Assembly (NCBI GenBank): GCA_964648045.1
Contig: CAZYNU010000022.1
Span: 1-18,593 of the forward strand
Origin: JAGOUB01 sp964648045
GTDB taxonomy: Bacteria > Patescibacteriota > Gracilibacteria > Peribacterales > Peribacteraceae
Direction of reading: 5' to 3'
Length of the DNA: 18,593 bases
The notes beneath the pieces were generated by a model. The model was not told the DNA's origin, did no database searches, and worked only from the letters and a program-made list of their open reading frames with translations. A program made the position numbers and the translations under genes. Of the stretch, positions 6,475 through 13,183 are shown piece after piece (within the stretch, counting starts at the first letter, position 1; the number at the start of each line of letters is the position of its first letter).

Positions 6475-8259
6475 TTAGGGTGTCGGCGGAGTGGCCGGGG
6501 GCGTGGCGGGTGGCGTGGCCGGCGGCGTGACAGGGGCGCGCTCCAGGCGGTTGAGGAGGGCGTTTGGTGCGACGATATCGCCATTGCGGCGACTGAGGCC
6601 GCGGAGCGCGCGAGCCACGCTGGCGTTGTCGCTCACGTTTACGTTCAGGCGGCGCAATTCGGCAATCACGCTCTGCGTACCGGTATTGAAGGCGGCACCG
6701 TCGGCGGAGCTCTCCAGGGCGCGAATTCTGGTGTTTAGCTGATCGAGATCTGTGCGGTTGCGGCGCAGGACGCCGTCGGCCGCGTCGAGCTGGCGGTCCA
6801 GCGTGGCCGGGGCGCCGCCGGCCGAGCGCTGCGCGGCGCGAGCCAACGCTTCGCTGAGGCTGCCCGTACTGCGCAGATCCTGCAGAAGCGCGCCGGGGCG
6901 CAGCATGTTTGCCGCCTGTAGCGGCGAGCCTCCACCGGCCAACGGGATAACCTCGCGCGACAGCGGCACGCTCAACGCCAGCTTGCCCAGGTTCTTGCCA
7001 AAGCCCTCGATGGCGCCGGCGCCCGTGGCCAGAATGCCGTCTTGCTTCTTCAAGACCGAGAACACGCCGGTGTAGAGCACGGCCAGGCTGAGGAAGAGCC
7101 AGAGAATCTGCCAGTAGTCATCCAGCTGATCCATAATCGGGAAGGGGATCTCGGCCAGGTTGCCGCCGTCCAGCTTGGAACCGGCATTAATGAGGATGAA
7201 GCCAACCGTCAGCGGCACGGCCACGAAGGCGGGCAGAAATGCCGCCTTGATGAACTGGTCGCGGAGCTTGGCGGGAATGCCCTGGTGGAACTGCTCATTG
7301 GGCACCACCCAATCGAGGAGCGCGAACGGCATAAAGGCCATCGTGATCCACAAAATGGGGATGCGGACGCAGAAGGCCACCACCATGGCCAGCAGCGGGA
7401 AGAACAGGGCGATGGTGATAATCAGGATGATGGCCTCGCGAATGAAGAAGGCGAGCAATTCGCGGGCAGCCCGGTCGCCGGTGGCGGTGATGGGACGCGA
7501 CACTCGGGCGAGCAATGGCAGGCGGCCATGGTTCACCACGAGGCCGCTGAGAATGGCCGATTGCGTGCTCACATTTTCCTCATTGAAGGGCTCCTTTTTA
7601 AAGCATACGAAGCCGTTAAGGGGGCATTCCCAACCCGATCCGCGCAACGTGGCGATGGTGCGATCATCGTTCAAAAACTTCGCGTTGGTCACGATGAAGC
7701 AGGGGTCGCCATTCGGCAGACGACACTCATCTCCGGCGGGCAGCAGCGAGGGGATGCCGTAAATGGTGGCCGTAGCCACGCTGCTAATATCCAGAATCAC
7801 CTGGGGGACGAACCATGAGAAGTTCACCAGGACCACCGCCATCACGAATTTTCGTGCATGTTGGGCGACAAAATCCTTCTTCGCCGTGATCACCGTGTAC
7901 ACCGCGGTAAACACCAGCGCGGCTGCGAAGATGACGTTCATCAGATCGCGCGACAGCTGCCAAATATCATTGAGCATGTCGAGCAGCGAGCTCACACCCT
8001 CGCCGGCACCGTTATTGCCAATGCTCAGAAAAAAGCGTGGATCAAGCAGGAAAGTGAGGAAGCTAAAGAGTACCCACGTCAGCACCTGCATGAGCTGGAT
8101 GGCCAGCGCCATAATCATCGTGATGGCATCTTGCGTCGTTCCAAGCGAATTCGTGGCTTGCGCATGAACGGCAGGTGCACTGAGTGTCCAGGCACACACC
8201 ACGGCCATCGCCAGCAAGGGCACGTGCTTTAGCCGATTCGTGGCGTTGTGTGTTGGCAT
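6475..8259 (-). CDS. polytopic membrane protein, VirB6/TrbL-like (594 aa)
   Basis: The N-terminus has a basic stretch, a hydrophobic core and a VHAQA site typical of a signal peptide. At least six hydrophobic segments follow (roughly residues 43-72, 105-127, 138-162, 268-325 as two spans, 340-362 and 385-410), with an extracytoplasmic-looking Cys-containing loop between about 178 and 220. The C-terminal 180 residues are soluble, Arg/Ala/Leu-rich with a likely coiled coil, and end in TPPA repeats. This layout resembles the VirB6/TrbL channel components of type IV secretion and related DNA-uptake or pilus machines, but the resemblance is one of architecture, not a motif. I chose ATG 8259 over ATG 8265 because the TATACT box at 8267-8272 touches the latter. 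It is the first gene of a two-gene operon. Confidence 0.7.
   Translation of the reverse strand: MPTHNATNRLKHVPLLAMAVVCAWTLSAPAVHAQATNSLGTTQDAITMIMALAIQLMQVLTWVLFSFLTFLLDPRFFLSIGNNGAGEGVSSLLDMLNDIWQLSRDLMNVIFAAALVFTAVYTVITAKKDFVAQHARKFVMAVVLVNFSWFVPQVILDISSVATATIYGIPSLLPAGDECRLPNGDPCFIVTNAKFLNDDRTIATLRGSGWECPLNGFVCFKKEPFNEENVSTQSAILSGLVVNHGRLPLLARVSRPITATGDRAARELLAFFIREAIILIITIALFFPLLAMVVAFCVRIPILWITMAFMPFALLDWVVPNEQFHQGIPAKLRDQFIKAAFLPAFVAVPLTVGFILINAGSKLDGGNLAEIPFPIMDQLDDYWQILWLFLSLAVLYTGVFSVLKKQDGILATGAGAIEGFGKNLGKLALSVPLSREVIPLAGGGSPLQAANMLRPGALLQDLRSTGSLSEALARAAQRSAGGAPATLDRQLDAADGVLRRNRTDLDQLNTRIRALESSADGAAFNTGTQSVIAELRRLNVNVSDNASVARALRGLSRRNGDIVAPNALLNRLERAPVTPPATPPATPPATPPTP
6478..6531 (-). 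repeat. short tandem repeat encoding TPPA units
   Basis: The 3' end of the VirB6/TrbL-like gene consists of imperfect 12-base units coding for Thr-Pro-Pro-Ala, about four copies, ending TPPTP. Such units can expand or contract by slippage. Confidence 0.7.
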
Positions 8260-8266
8260 TCCCATC

Positions 8267-8272
8267 AGTATA
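8267..8272 (-). promoter_or_regulatory. extended -10 promoter of the VirB6/TrbL-like operon
   Basis: On the minus strand TGC-TATACT is an extended -10 element. Seven bases separate it from ATG 8259, so transcription should start at or beside the start codon. No consensus -35 is seen, which extended -10 promoters can tolerate. Confidence 0.6.
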
Positions 8273-8448
8273 GCAGGTTTTCCCCCATCTGCGTACCCCT
8301 AAAATGGCTCTATTCAGACCAGTCTACACGATAATGAGTACAATTTTTATACAATAAAATATCTACTGTACAACAATGGATAGAATTATGGCTCATGGAA
8401 GCCTTTATTTTTGTACACATTATCTGTTCATTAGTGTGATCAATTTTC

Positions 8449-8478
8449 TTGCACTTTCTGAGTACTCGTGAATACTCT
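8449..8478 (+). promoter_or_regulatory. promoter of the winged-helix regulator with possible operator
   Basis: TTGCAC (8449-8454) and TACTCT (8473-8478) are 18 bases apart; the start codon is 9 bases after the -10. Overlapping the -10 are two near-identical 8-mers spaced 10 bp apart, GAGTACTC (8460-8467, a perfect palindrome) and GAATACTC (8470-8477). They could be an autoregulatory operator. The rest of the AT-rich intergenic region (8273-8448) contains AGTACA/TGTACA motifs at 8337, 8367 and 8412 and no gene. Confidence 0.5.
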
Positions 8479-8487
8479 TTGTGAACG

Positions 8488-9078
8488 ATGTCGCAATCTC
8501 CCGTTCTGAAGGCACTCTTTAGCTCACAGACTCGTGTGAAGCTTTTAAGCGTGTTTTTGCTGCATCCAGAGCAGGAATATTTCATTCGTGAGCTAACCCG
8601 TCTCTTAAATGAGCAAATCAACTCCATTCGCCGTGAACTCGAGAACCTACGTCAGGTGGGGTTGGTGAAGGCTCGGCACAAGAACCGTAAGAAGTACTAC
8701 AAAGTGGATACGGATTTTCCGCTCTACCCCGATCTTCGGAGTCTCTTCGTAAAGGCCGTACAAGGCGAGAGTCCGATTGTTTCTAGCTTGAAGAGTTTGA
8801 AGGGCGTTCGTCTTATTCTGTTGGCGGGGTCGTTCTCTGGTTCCGACAGTAAGGTTGACCTTCTCATTGTCGGCGATGTGTCTCGTGAAGTTCTGGAGGC
8901 GCTCTTGAGCCAAGACCAGGGATTAAAGTCGGTGAAGTATTCGATCTTTTCGGAGGCCGATTTCCTCTATCGGCTCAGCCTGAAAGATCGCTTCGTTCTG
9001 GATATCCTCAGCGATACGCGCAATGTCTTGGTACTGAACGAGTTGCAGCGTCAGATCGAAGAGGCCATGCCTTCCTGA
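8488..9078 (+). CDS. winged-helix transcription regulator fused to a nucleotidyltransferase-like domain (196 aa)
   Basis: Residues about 1-75 form an ArsR/MarR-like winged helix: helices around TRVKLLSVFLLHP, the recognition helix near INSIRRELENLRQVGLV, then a basic wing (KARHKNRKKYY). Residues about 105-190 resemble a minimal nucleotidyltransferase (MNT) fold, with GS at 114-115 and SKVDLLIVGD at 121-130. In active members the signature reads roughly GS...SDIDLLV; here the first metal-binding Asp is Lys122, leaving only Asp124, so catalysis is doubtful and the domain may be a ligand sensor. Similar HTH-MNT fusions occur in archaea and candidate phyla, often called transcriptional regulators. 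The ATG fits the promoter, with a leader of about 3 bases. Base composition is more AT-rich than in most neighbouring genes. Confidence 0.75.
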   Translation: MSQSPVLKALFSSQTRVKLLSVFLLHPEQEYFIRELTRLLNEQINSIRRELENLRQVGLVKARHKNRKKYYKVDTDFPLYPDLRSLFVKAVQGESPIVSSLKSLKGVRLILLAGSFSGSDSKVDLLIVGDVSREVLEALLSQDQGLKSVKYSIFSEADFLYRLSLKDRFVLDILSDTRNVLVLNELQRQIEEAMPS

Positions 9079-9093
9079 GAGAAAGAGGGGATT

Positions 9094-9157
9094 GTGCCGG
9101 AAAAATTGACCGAGGTCGCTTTGACAGTGGCGGTGATGATCGGTAGGCTTCCGGCAC
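9094..9157. repeat. inverted repeat bracketing the rplS promoter
   Basis: GTGCCGGAA (9094-9102) is matched by TTCCGGCAC (9149-9157), and inside it ACCGA (9109-9113) by TCGGT (9140-9144). The arms enclose the -35 and -10 boxes, and the right arm covers the predicted transcription start. It could be a regulator site or, in read-through RNA, a hairpin. Confidence 0.5.
9121..9149 (+). promoter_or_regulatory. rplS promoter
   Basis: A perfect TTGACA (9121-9126) is followed after 17 bases by TAGGCT (9144-9149). A second TTGACC occurs at 9106-9111. Transcription would begin about 9156, leaving a leader of about 19 bases without a Shine-Dalgarno. This promoter lies inside the longer possible reading frame from 9094 and so argues for the 9175 start of rplS. 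Confidence 0.65.
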
Positions 9158-9174
9158 GAATTTCTCCGTTCCTC

Positions 9175-9654
9175 ATGCCTTCCGCCATCCTCCACGACCA
9201 AGCCAAGACCTACGTCCGCGCCGTCCCAGACGTCGCGCCGGGTTACACCGTTCGCGTTCACGAGCGCATCCGCGAGGGTGATAAGGAGCGCGTGCAGGTC
9301 TTCGAGGGTGTGGTGATCGCCGTGCATAACGGCCACACGGTGACCGATCGCTCCTTTACCGTTCGCCGCGTGGTGTCTGGTATCGGCGTGGAGAAGATGT
9401 TCCTCTTGCATTCCCCGATGATCGAGAAGATCGAGGTGAAGAAGGTGGCCAAAGTCCGCCGCGCCAAGCTCTTCTTCCTCCGCGGTCGACAGGGTAAGTC
9501 CGCCCGCATGATCGAGCGTTTCACGAATGCCGACGAATTCGCCGTGGCGCCGGTTGCCGAGCAGGCAAAGCCAGCTGAGACTCCCGCCCCCGAGGTGGCT
9601 CCGGAGACCCCGGCCGCCGAGGAGGCGAAGTCTGCTGAACAGCCCTCCGCGTAA
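9175..9654 (+). CDS. rplS: 50S ribosomal protein bL19 with C-terminal extension (159 aa)
   Basis: bL19 lies at the 30S-50S interface near bridge B8. The core matches the family: PGYTVRVHERIREGDKERVQ, then FEGVVIA, the motif SFTVRRVVSGIGVEKMFLLHSP cut short here by natural variation, and KVRRAKLFFLRGRQGKSAR. Standard bL19 is about 115 aa; here about 40 extra residues rich in Ala, Pro and Glu follow (from about residue 120). Start ATG 9175 was preferred to GTG 9094 because the intervening codons do not match bL19 and contain the promoter. The usual trmD, rimM and rpsP partners are absent. Confidence 0.95.
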   Translation: MPSAILHDQAKTYVRAVPDVAPGYTVRVHERIREGDKERVQVFEGVVIAVHNGHTVTDRSFTVRRVVSGIGVEKMFLLHSPMIEKIEVKKVAKVRRAKLFFLRGRQGKSARMIERFTNADEFAVAPVAEQAKPAETPAPEVAPETPAAEEAKSAEQPSA

Positions 9655-9668
9655 GGTCTCTCCTGCGC

Positions 9669-9674
9669 TACGAT
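9669..9674 (+). promoter_or_regulatory. -10 box of the pyruvyl transferase gene, leaderless arrangement
   Basis: TACGAT is followed by exactly 6 bases and then the GTG start at 9681, so transcription should begin on the start codon. The box sits in a small inverted repeat CGCTA-CGA-TAGCG (9666-9678). No good -35 is visible. Confidence 0.5.
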
Positions 9675-9680
9675 AGCGTC

Positions 9681-10694
9681 GTGCGTTGCGTACTGATCGG
9701 CAACTACGGCGTGGCGAATTTCGGTGATGAAGCCCTTCGCGAGGCATTCCTCACTTCGTTTCCCGATGTAGACTGGACTGTCGTCAGTGCCCGTCCGGTG
9801 CTTTCGCCAGCTCGCGGCATTCGCGAGGTGCCACGCCTGCCTCTGGGTCTACGGAGCTTCTTTCGTCCTTGGTGGCAAACGATTGCGGCTATTGCCCGTG
9901 CCGATGCAGTGGTATTTGGCGGCGGCACACTCTTTACCGATACGGAATCTCTCCTAGCCTGCCTTCTCTGGGGGGCTCATGCACTCGTTGCCCGCAGCTT
10001 GGGGGTGCCGGTGTTGCTGGCTGCTCAAGGGGTCGGACCTTTTGATACCAGGGTGGGGGAGTGGATCGCGCGGGCCGTTTTTGGTCGAGCGGCTTTCGTG
10101 TCGGTTCGAGATGACATTTCGGTGGCTCGAATGGCTTCATGGAAGTTGAGTACACATATTGTTCAAACTTTTGATCCAGTGTTTCTCTCTTTCTGTAGGG
10201 AGAAAGTTTTAGTGAATGTAAAAAATGTGTTCACTGTTATTCCACGACATAACTCGAATGCAATGTTCGATGAGCTGTACAAATCCATGCTATCGAACCA
10301 CCAATATGAGGCAGTGCGAATCCTTTCCCTTCAGCCCGATGACCCGACTGAGCGGGAGACGATTGCCCGTCTGCGGTCGATGACAGACGCTCTAGTCGTG
10401 GTTGTGCCTGTCATCGACCAGCGGACGCTCTTAGGGGAGATTGAAGCGGCTGGGGCCATTCTCTGTCAGCGGTTCCATGGTGCTTTGGCCGCCCTCGCCC
10501 GCGGTAGAGATGTCCAAATCTGCCCAATGGCTCCTGGCGATAAGTTGGCGGCACTGGAAACGGCATTGCAGCAGGCTGGGAATGCCCAGGCGCTCGTGCA
10601 GGAATGGCGCAGCCAGGCCGAGTACGGCGAGGCGGCTCTCGGCCAGGCCCTGCATCGTGTAGAAAACAAGCGGAGCCTGCCGAAAGGGCTGTAA
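9681..10694 (+). CDS. csaB: polysaccharide pyruvyl transferase family protein, CsaB-like (337 aa)
   Basis: Members transfer pyruvate from phosphoenolpyruvate to a sugar of a cell-wall polymer. Family features are visible in order: N-terminal GNYGVANFGDEAL (8-20), VVFGGGTLFTD near residue 75-85, LLAAQGVGPF near 111-120, VSVRDDISVARM near 137-148, and the C-terminal CQRFHGALAALARG. Length is normal for the family. CsaB-type pyruvylation creates the ligand for SLH domains, and an SLH protein is encoded about 6.5 kb downstream. GTG 9681 is the start, with no Shine-Dalgarno and a -10 box 6 bases upstream. The middle of the gene (about 10135-10330) is distinctly more AT-rich than the rest. The symbol is by family resemblance only; CsaB and other pyruvyl transferases cannot be separated by eye. 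Confidence 0.85.
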   Translation: MRCVLIGNYGVANFGDEALREAFLTSFPDVDWTVVSARPVLSPARGIREVPRLPLGLRSFFRPWWQTIAAIARADAVVFGGGTLFTDTESLLACLLWGAHALVARSLGVPVLLAAQGVGPFDTRVGEWIARAVFGRAAFVSVRDDISVARMASWKLSTHIVQTFDPVFLSFCREKVLVNVKNVFTVIPRHNSNAMFDELYKSMLSNHQYEAVRILSLQPDDPTERETIARLRSMTDALVVVVPVIDQRTLLGEIEAAGAILCQRFHGALAALARGRDVQICPMAPGDKLAALETALQQAGNAQALVQEWRSQAEYGEAALGQALHRVENKRSLPKGL

Positions 10695-10712
10695 CAAACC
10701 GGCTTTTCCCGT

Positions 10713-10718
10713 TAGGAT
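10713..10718 (+). promoter_or_regulatory. candidate -10 box of lepA
   Basis: TAGGAT ends 9 bases before the TTG start of lepA, in line with other genes in the window. No clear -35 is visible; read-through from the pyruvyl transferase gene 33 bases upstream is also possible. Confidence 0.4.
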
Positions 10719-10727
10719 GGCGCAGCT

Positions 10728-12554
10728 TTGGATATCCGTAATTTCTGCATCATCGCGCACATCGATCATGGTAAGTCGACCCTCTCGGATCGGCTTATTG
10801 AAGTGACCGGCACGCTGCAGAAGCGTGAAATGAAGTCGCAGACGCTCGACATGATGGATTTAGAGCGTGAGCGCGGCATCACCATCAAGCTGACGCCCGT
10901 GCGTATGACGTACCAGGGGATCGAGTTAAACCTCATTGATACCCCCGGCCATACCGATTTCCGCTACGAGGTAAGTCGTTCGCTGGCTGCTTGCGAGGGT
11001 GCCATTCTGCTCGTGGATGCCTCTCAGGGCATTCAAGCTCAGACACTCGCCGTGCTGACGATGGCGATGGAGCATGACCTCGTCATTATTCCCGTGCTCA
11101 ACAAGATCGACCTGCCTGCCGCCGACCCGGAGCGCGTCAGTGAGGAGGTGGTGAACTTGATCGGCTGCAAGAAGGAGGAGATCCTGAAAATCTCGGCCAA
11201 GGAGGGTACTGGCGTTCCTGAGTTGCTGCAGACGATCATCTCCCGTGTGCCGCCGGCCAAGGCCGATCCGACCGTGCCCGTGGCCCGCGCCCTTATTTTC
11301 GACGCCGTCATGGACAACTACCGTGGCGCCGTCGGCTACGTTCGCGTGATTGAAGGTCAGTTCCGAAAGGGGCAGAAAGTGCACCTTCTTGGTACGAAGG
11401 GCCAGTTCGAGATTCAAGACGTCGGTCACTTCTCGCCTAAATACATCCCCGATGAGGTACTGAGCGCCGGTTCCATCGGGTACGTGGTCTCGGGCGACAA
11501 GGATGTGAAGCTGGTTCGTGTCGGTGACACCATCGCCACCGCCACGACCGCTCAGCCGCTGCCCGGCTACAAGCAGGTGCAGCCGATGGTCTTCNNNNNN
11601 NNNNTCGCCGGCCTGTATCCCTCTGAGGCCGACGGCTACCCCGACCTGCGTGACGCGCTCGAGAAGCTCTCGCTCAACGATGCCGCCCTGCAGATGGAGC
11701 ACGAGCGCAACGCCGCTCTTGGCAACGGCTTCCGTTGCGGTTTTCTCGGCCTGCTCCACCTCGACATTATCCAGGAGCGCCTGGAGCGCGAGTATAATTG
11801 CGACCTGGTGGTGACGGCCCCGAGCGTGCAGTACGAGGTGAAGATCAACGCGCGCAACATCGGCGAGGCGGTGCGCACGAGCCTGCTCAAAGAGGATGAG
11901 CCCGACGTTGCCCGCATCAGCAATCCGGCCGATTTTCCTGATCCGACCTATATCTTGGAGGTGCGTGAGCCGTGGGTGCTGCTCGAGGTCGTTTGCCGCA
12001 CCGAGGATATCGGCATGGTGATGACACTTCTCACCGAGCGCCGTGCCAGCCAGCGTGCCCTCACCTATCTGGATGCCGGCCGTGCGCTACTCGTGTTTGA
12101 AGCGCCGCTGGCGAGCATCGTCGTCGATTTTTTCGACAAGCTGAAGTCTTCCACCGAGGGCTATGGTTCCATGAGCTACGAGCCGCTCGGCTACCGCTCA
12201 GGCGATCTGGTGAAGCTGCAAATCCTGCTGCTTGGCGACCCGGCTGATGCCCTCTCGTCGATTGTGCACCGCAGCGAGGCTCACGACGCCGGCGCTGCCG
12301 TCTGCAAGCGCCTCAAGGAAGTGATTCCCAAGGCGCAGTTCGAGATTCCGATTCAGGCCTCCATCAATAGTAAAGTGGTGGCACGCGAGACGATTTCGGC
12401 CCTGCGCAAAGACGTGACAGGCTACCTCTACGGTGGCGACGTGACCCGCAAGAACAAGCTCCTCGATAAGCAAAAAGAGGGCAAAAAGCGCATGAAGATG
12501 ATGGGGAAGGTGACGCTGACCCAAGAGGCATTTTTGAGCGTCTTAAAGCGCTGA
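10728..12554 (+). CDS. lepA: elongation factor 4 (LepA), interrupted by a spurious assembly gap
   Basis: LepA/EF4 is a ribosomal GTPase that acts on stalled or mispositioned elongation complexes and in subunit biogenesis. The TTG start gives the family N-terminus MDIRNFCIIAHIDHGKSTL. G motifs: AHIDHGKST (10-18), DTPGH (71-75), NKID (125-128) and SAKEGTG. The EF2-like domains IV/V and the LepA-specific C-terminus with DVTRKNKLLDKQKEGKKRMK are complete. With the ten N the frame is 608 codons; removing the gap artefact gives 604, close to the usual 600. The gap falls within PMVF|AGLYP, normally contiguous. No Shine-Dalgarno precedes the TTG, and no terminator follows. Confidence 0.97.
   Translation: MDIRNFCIIAHIDHGKSTLSDRLIEVTGTLQKREMKSQTLDMMDLERERGITIKLTPVRMTYQGIELNLIDTPGHTDFRYEVSRSLAACEGAILLVDASQGIQAQTLAVLTMAMEHDLVIIPVLNKIDLPAADPERVSEEVVNLIGCKKEEILKISAKEGTGVPELLQTIISRVPPAKADPTVPVARALIFDAVMDNYRGAVGYVRVIEGQFRKGQKVHLLGTKGQFEIQDVGHFSPKYIPDEVLSAGSIGYVVSGDKDVKLVRVGDTIATATTAQPLPGYKQVQPMVFXXXXAGLYPSEADGYPDLRDALEKLSLNDAALQMEHERNAALGNGFRCGFLGLLHLDIIQERLEREYNCDLVVTAPSVQYEVKINARNIGEAVRTSLLKEDEPDVARISNPADFPDPTYILEVREPWVLLEVVCRTEDIGMVMTLLTERRASQRALTYLDAGRALLVFEAPLASIVVDFFDKLKSSTEGYGSMSYEPLGYRSGDLVKLQILLLGDPADALSSIVHRSEAHDAGAAVCKRLKEVIPKAQFEIPIQASINSKVVARETISALRKDVTGYLYGGDVTRKNKLLDKQKEGKKRMKMMGKVTLTQEAFLSVLKR
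11595..11604. other. assembly gap (10 N) inside lepA, probably spurious
   Basis: The left side ends ...GTCTTC and the right side begins TCGCCGGC. Collapsing the N and the duplicated TC restores GTCTTCGCCGGC, coding for the contiguous LepA motif VFAG. Confidence 0.95.
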
Positions 12555-12594
12555 TGGTCGTATTGCAATAATTCTAAAATTAGTGTGAAATAAT

Positions 12595-12632
12595 TATAAC
12601 CCTCTCTTGAAGAGGAGATCTTTCACAGAGGA
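12595..12632 (+). promoter_or_regulatory. -10 box and ribosome binding site of the 12639 gene
   Basis: TATAAC (12595-12600) is a good -10 with a poor -35 (TTCTAA near 12572). AGAGGA (12627-12632) is 6 bases before GTG 12639 and fixes the start. A small stem, CCTCT (12601-12605) with AGAGG (12611-12615), lies in the leader. Confidence 0.5.
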
Positions 12633-12638
12633 ATTGCC

Positions 12639-13127
12639 GTGAGTGCCAACGCCCTGCACGAGTTCGGGATTTTCAGCTTGGACGATGCGTGTGTCGTCGT
12701 CATCTACCTGGCTGGTCAGACACCCGAGCGACTGCCCAAGCCGTCGATGCCGCGCGTCGCCGCGGTTGCCTGTTCGCCGGAGGTGGAGGAGCTGCTCGAC
12801 TGTGTCGATCTGCAGTTACCCTTCCACGTCTGCCTTACCGACGTGTACGCAGGAATCCGGGCGGCATTCGTCGCCGGCTGGAACGAGGGTGCGCGCCCGC
12901 TCGGCAAGAGCATTACCGTCGAGCAGTTCGCTGTTGCCCTCCAGTTGAACGCCCCCTGGGAGATTCAGCGGTCGCTCAAGCAATTCATCGATCATCATTT
13001 TCCCTGGGTGTTCCGCCTGAGCGATCAACTCTCGGGTCACGATCCCGTCGCCTGGCAGGACATGCAGGCGCTGCTGGCTGGTGCGTTTCAGCTGGCGTTC
13101 GTCTTCGGTCTTCGTGGCGTCCTCTAA
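12639..13127 (+). CDS. unknown soluble protein (162 aa)
   Basis: I do not recognise this protein. It is cytoplasmic in character: no signal peptide, no long hydrophobic helix, mixed alpha/beta composition. The N-terminal third (ACVVVIYLAGQ, then AAVACSPEVEELLDCV) suggests alternating strands and helices. The C-terminal part is helical and aromatic, with the His-containing stretch FIDHHFPWVFRLSD. The GTG start is supported by AGAGGA 6 bases upstream, and a strong terminator follows 15 bases after the stop, so it is a single-gene unit. The dedicated signals make it a real gene, but nothing in the context indicates its task. Confidence 0.75.
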   Translation: MSANALHEFGIFSLDDACVVVIYLAGQTPERLPKPSMPRVAAVACSPEVEELLDCVDLQLPFHVCLTDVYAGIRAAFVAGWNEGARPLGKSITVEQFAVALQLNAPWEIQRSLKQFIDHHFPWVFRLSDQLSGHDPVAWQDMQALLAGAFQLAFVFGLRGVL

Positions 13128-13142
13128 AGATCGAGTAATTCA

Positions 13143-13168
13143 CCCGCTTCATCGAAGCGGGTTTTTTT
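13143..13168 (+). terminator. strong rho-independent terminator
   Basis: CCCGCTTC (13143-13150) pairs perfectly with GAAGCGGG (13154-13161) around an ATC loop, followed by seven T (13162-13168). It ends the 12639-13127 transcript and directly abuts the -10 box of the next gene. Confidence 0.93.
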
Positions 13169-13171
13169 GTG

Positions 13172-13177
13172 TATTCT
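13172..13177 (+). promoter_or_regulatory. -10 box of the 2H phosphoesterase gene, leaderless arrangement
   Basis: TATTCT is followed by 6 bases and then GTG 13184, the same spacing as at 9669-9681. The position of any -35 falls inside the preceding terminator stem (TTCATC, 13148-13153, spacer 18). Confidence 0.5.
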
Positions 13178-13183
13178 AGGCGC

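Noticed and set aside
7042..7818. 258-aa plus frame within the VirB6/TrbL-like gene
   Set aside because: Antisense to membrane segments, giving an artificial His/Gln/Gly-rich product; no start signals.
8310..8627. 105-aa minus frame over the regulator gene and the AT-rich intergenic region
   Set aside because: Half of it is antisense to the winged-helix domain and it has no ribosome site or motif.
9094..9174. 27-codon upstream extension of rplS
   Set aside because: Contains the TTGACA/TAGGCT promoter and does not match bL19.
8923..9747. 274-aa minus frame across rplS
   Set aside because: Antisense to a confident ribosomal protein; His/Arg/Leu-rich shadow.
10926..11759. 277-aa minus frame within lepA
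   Set aside because: Antisense shadow of a conserved GTPase.
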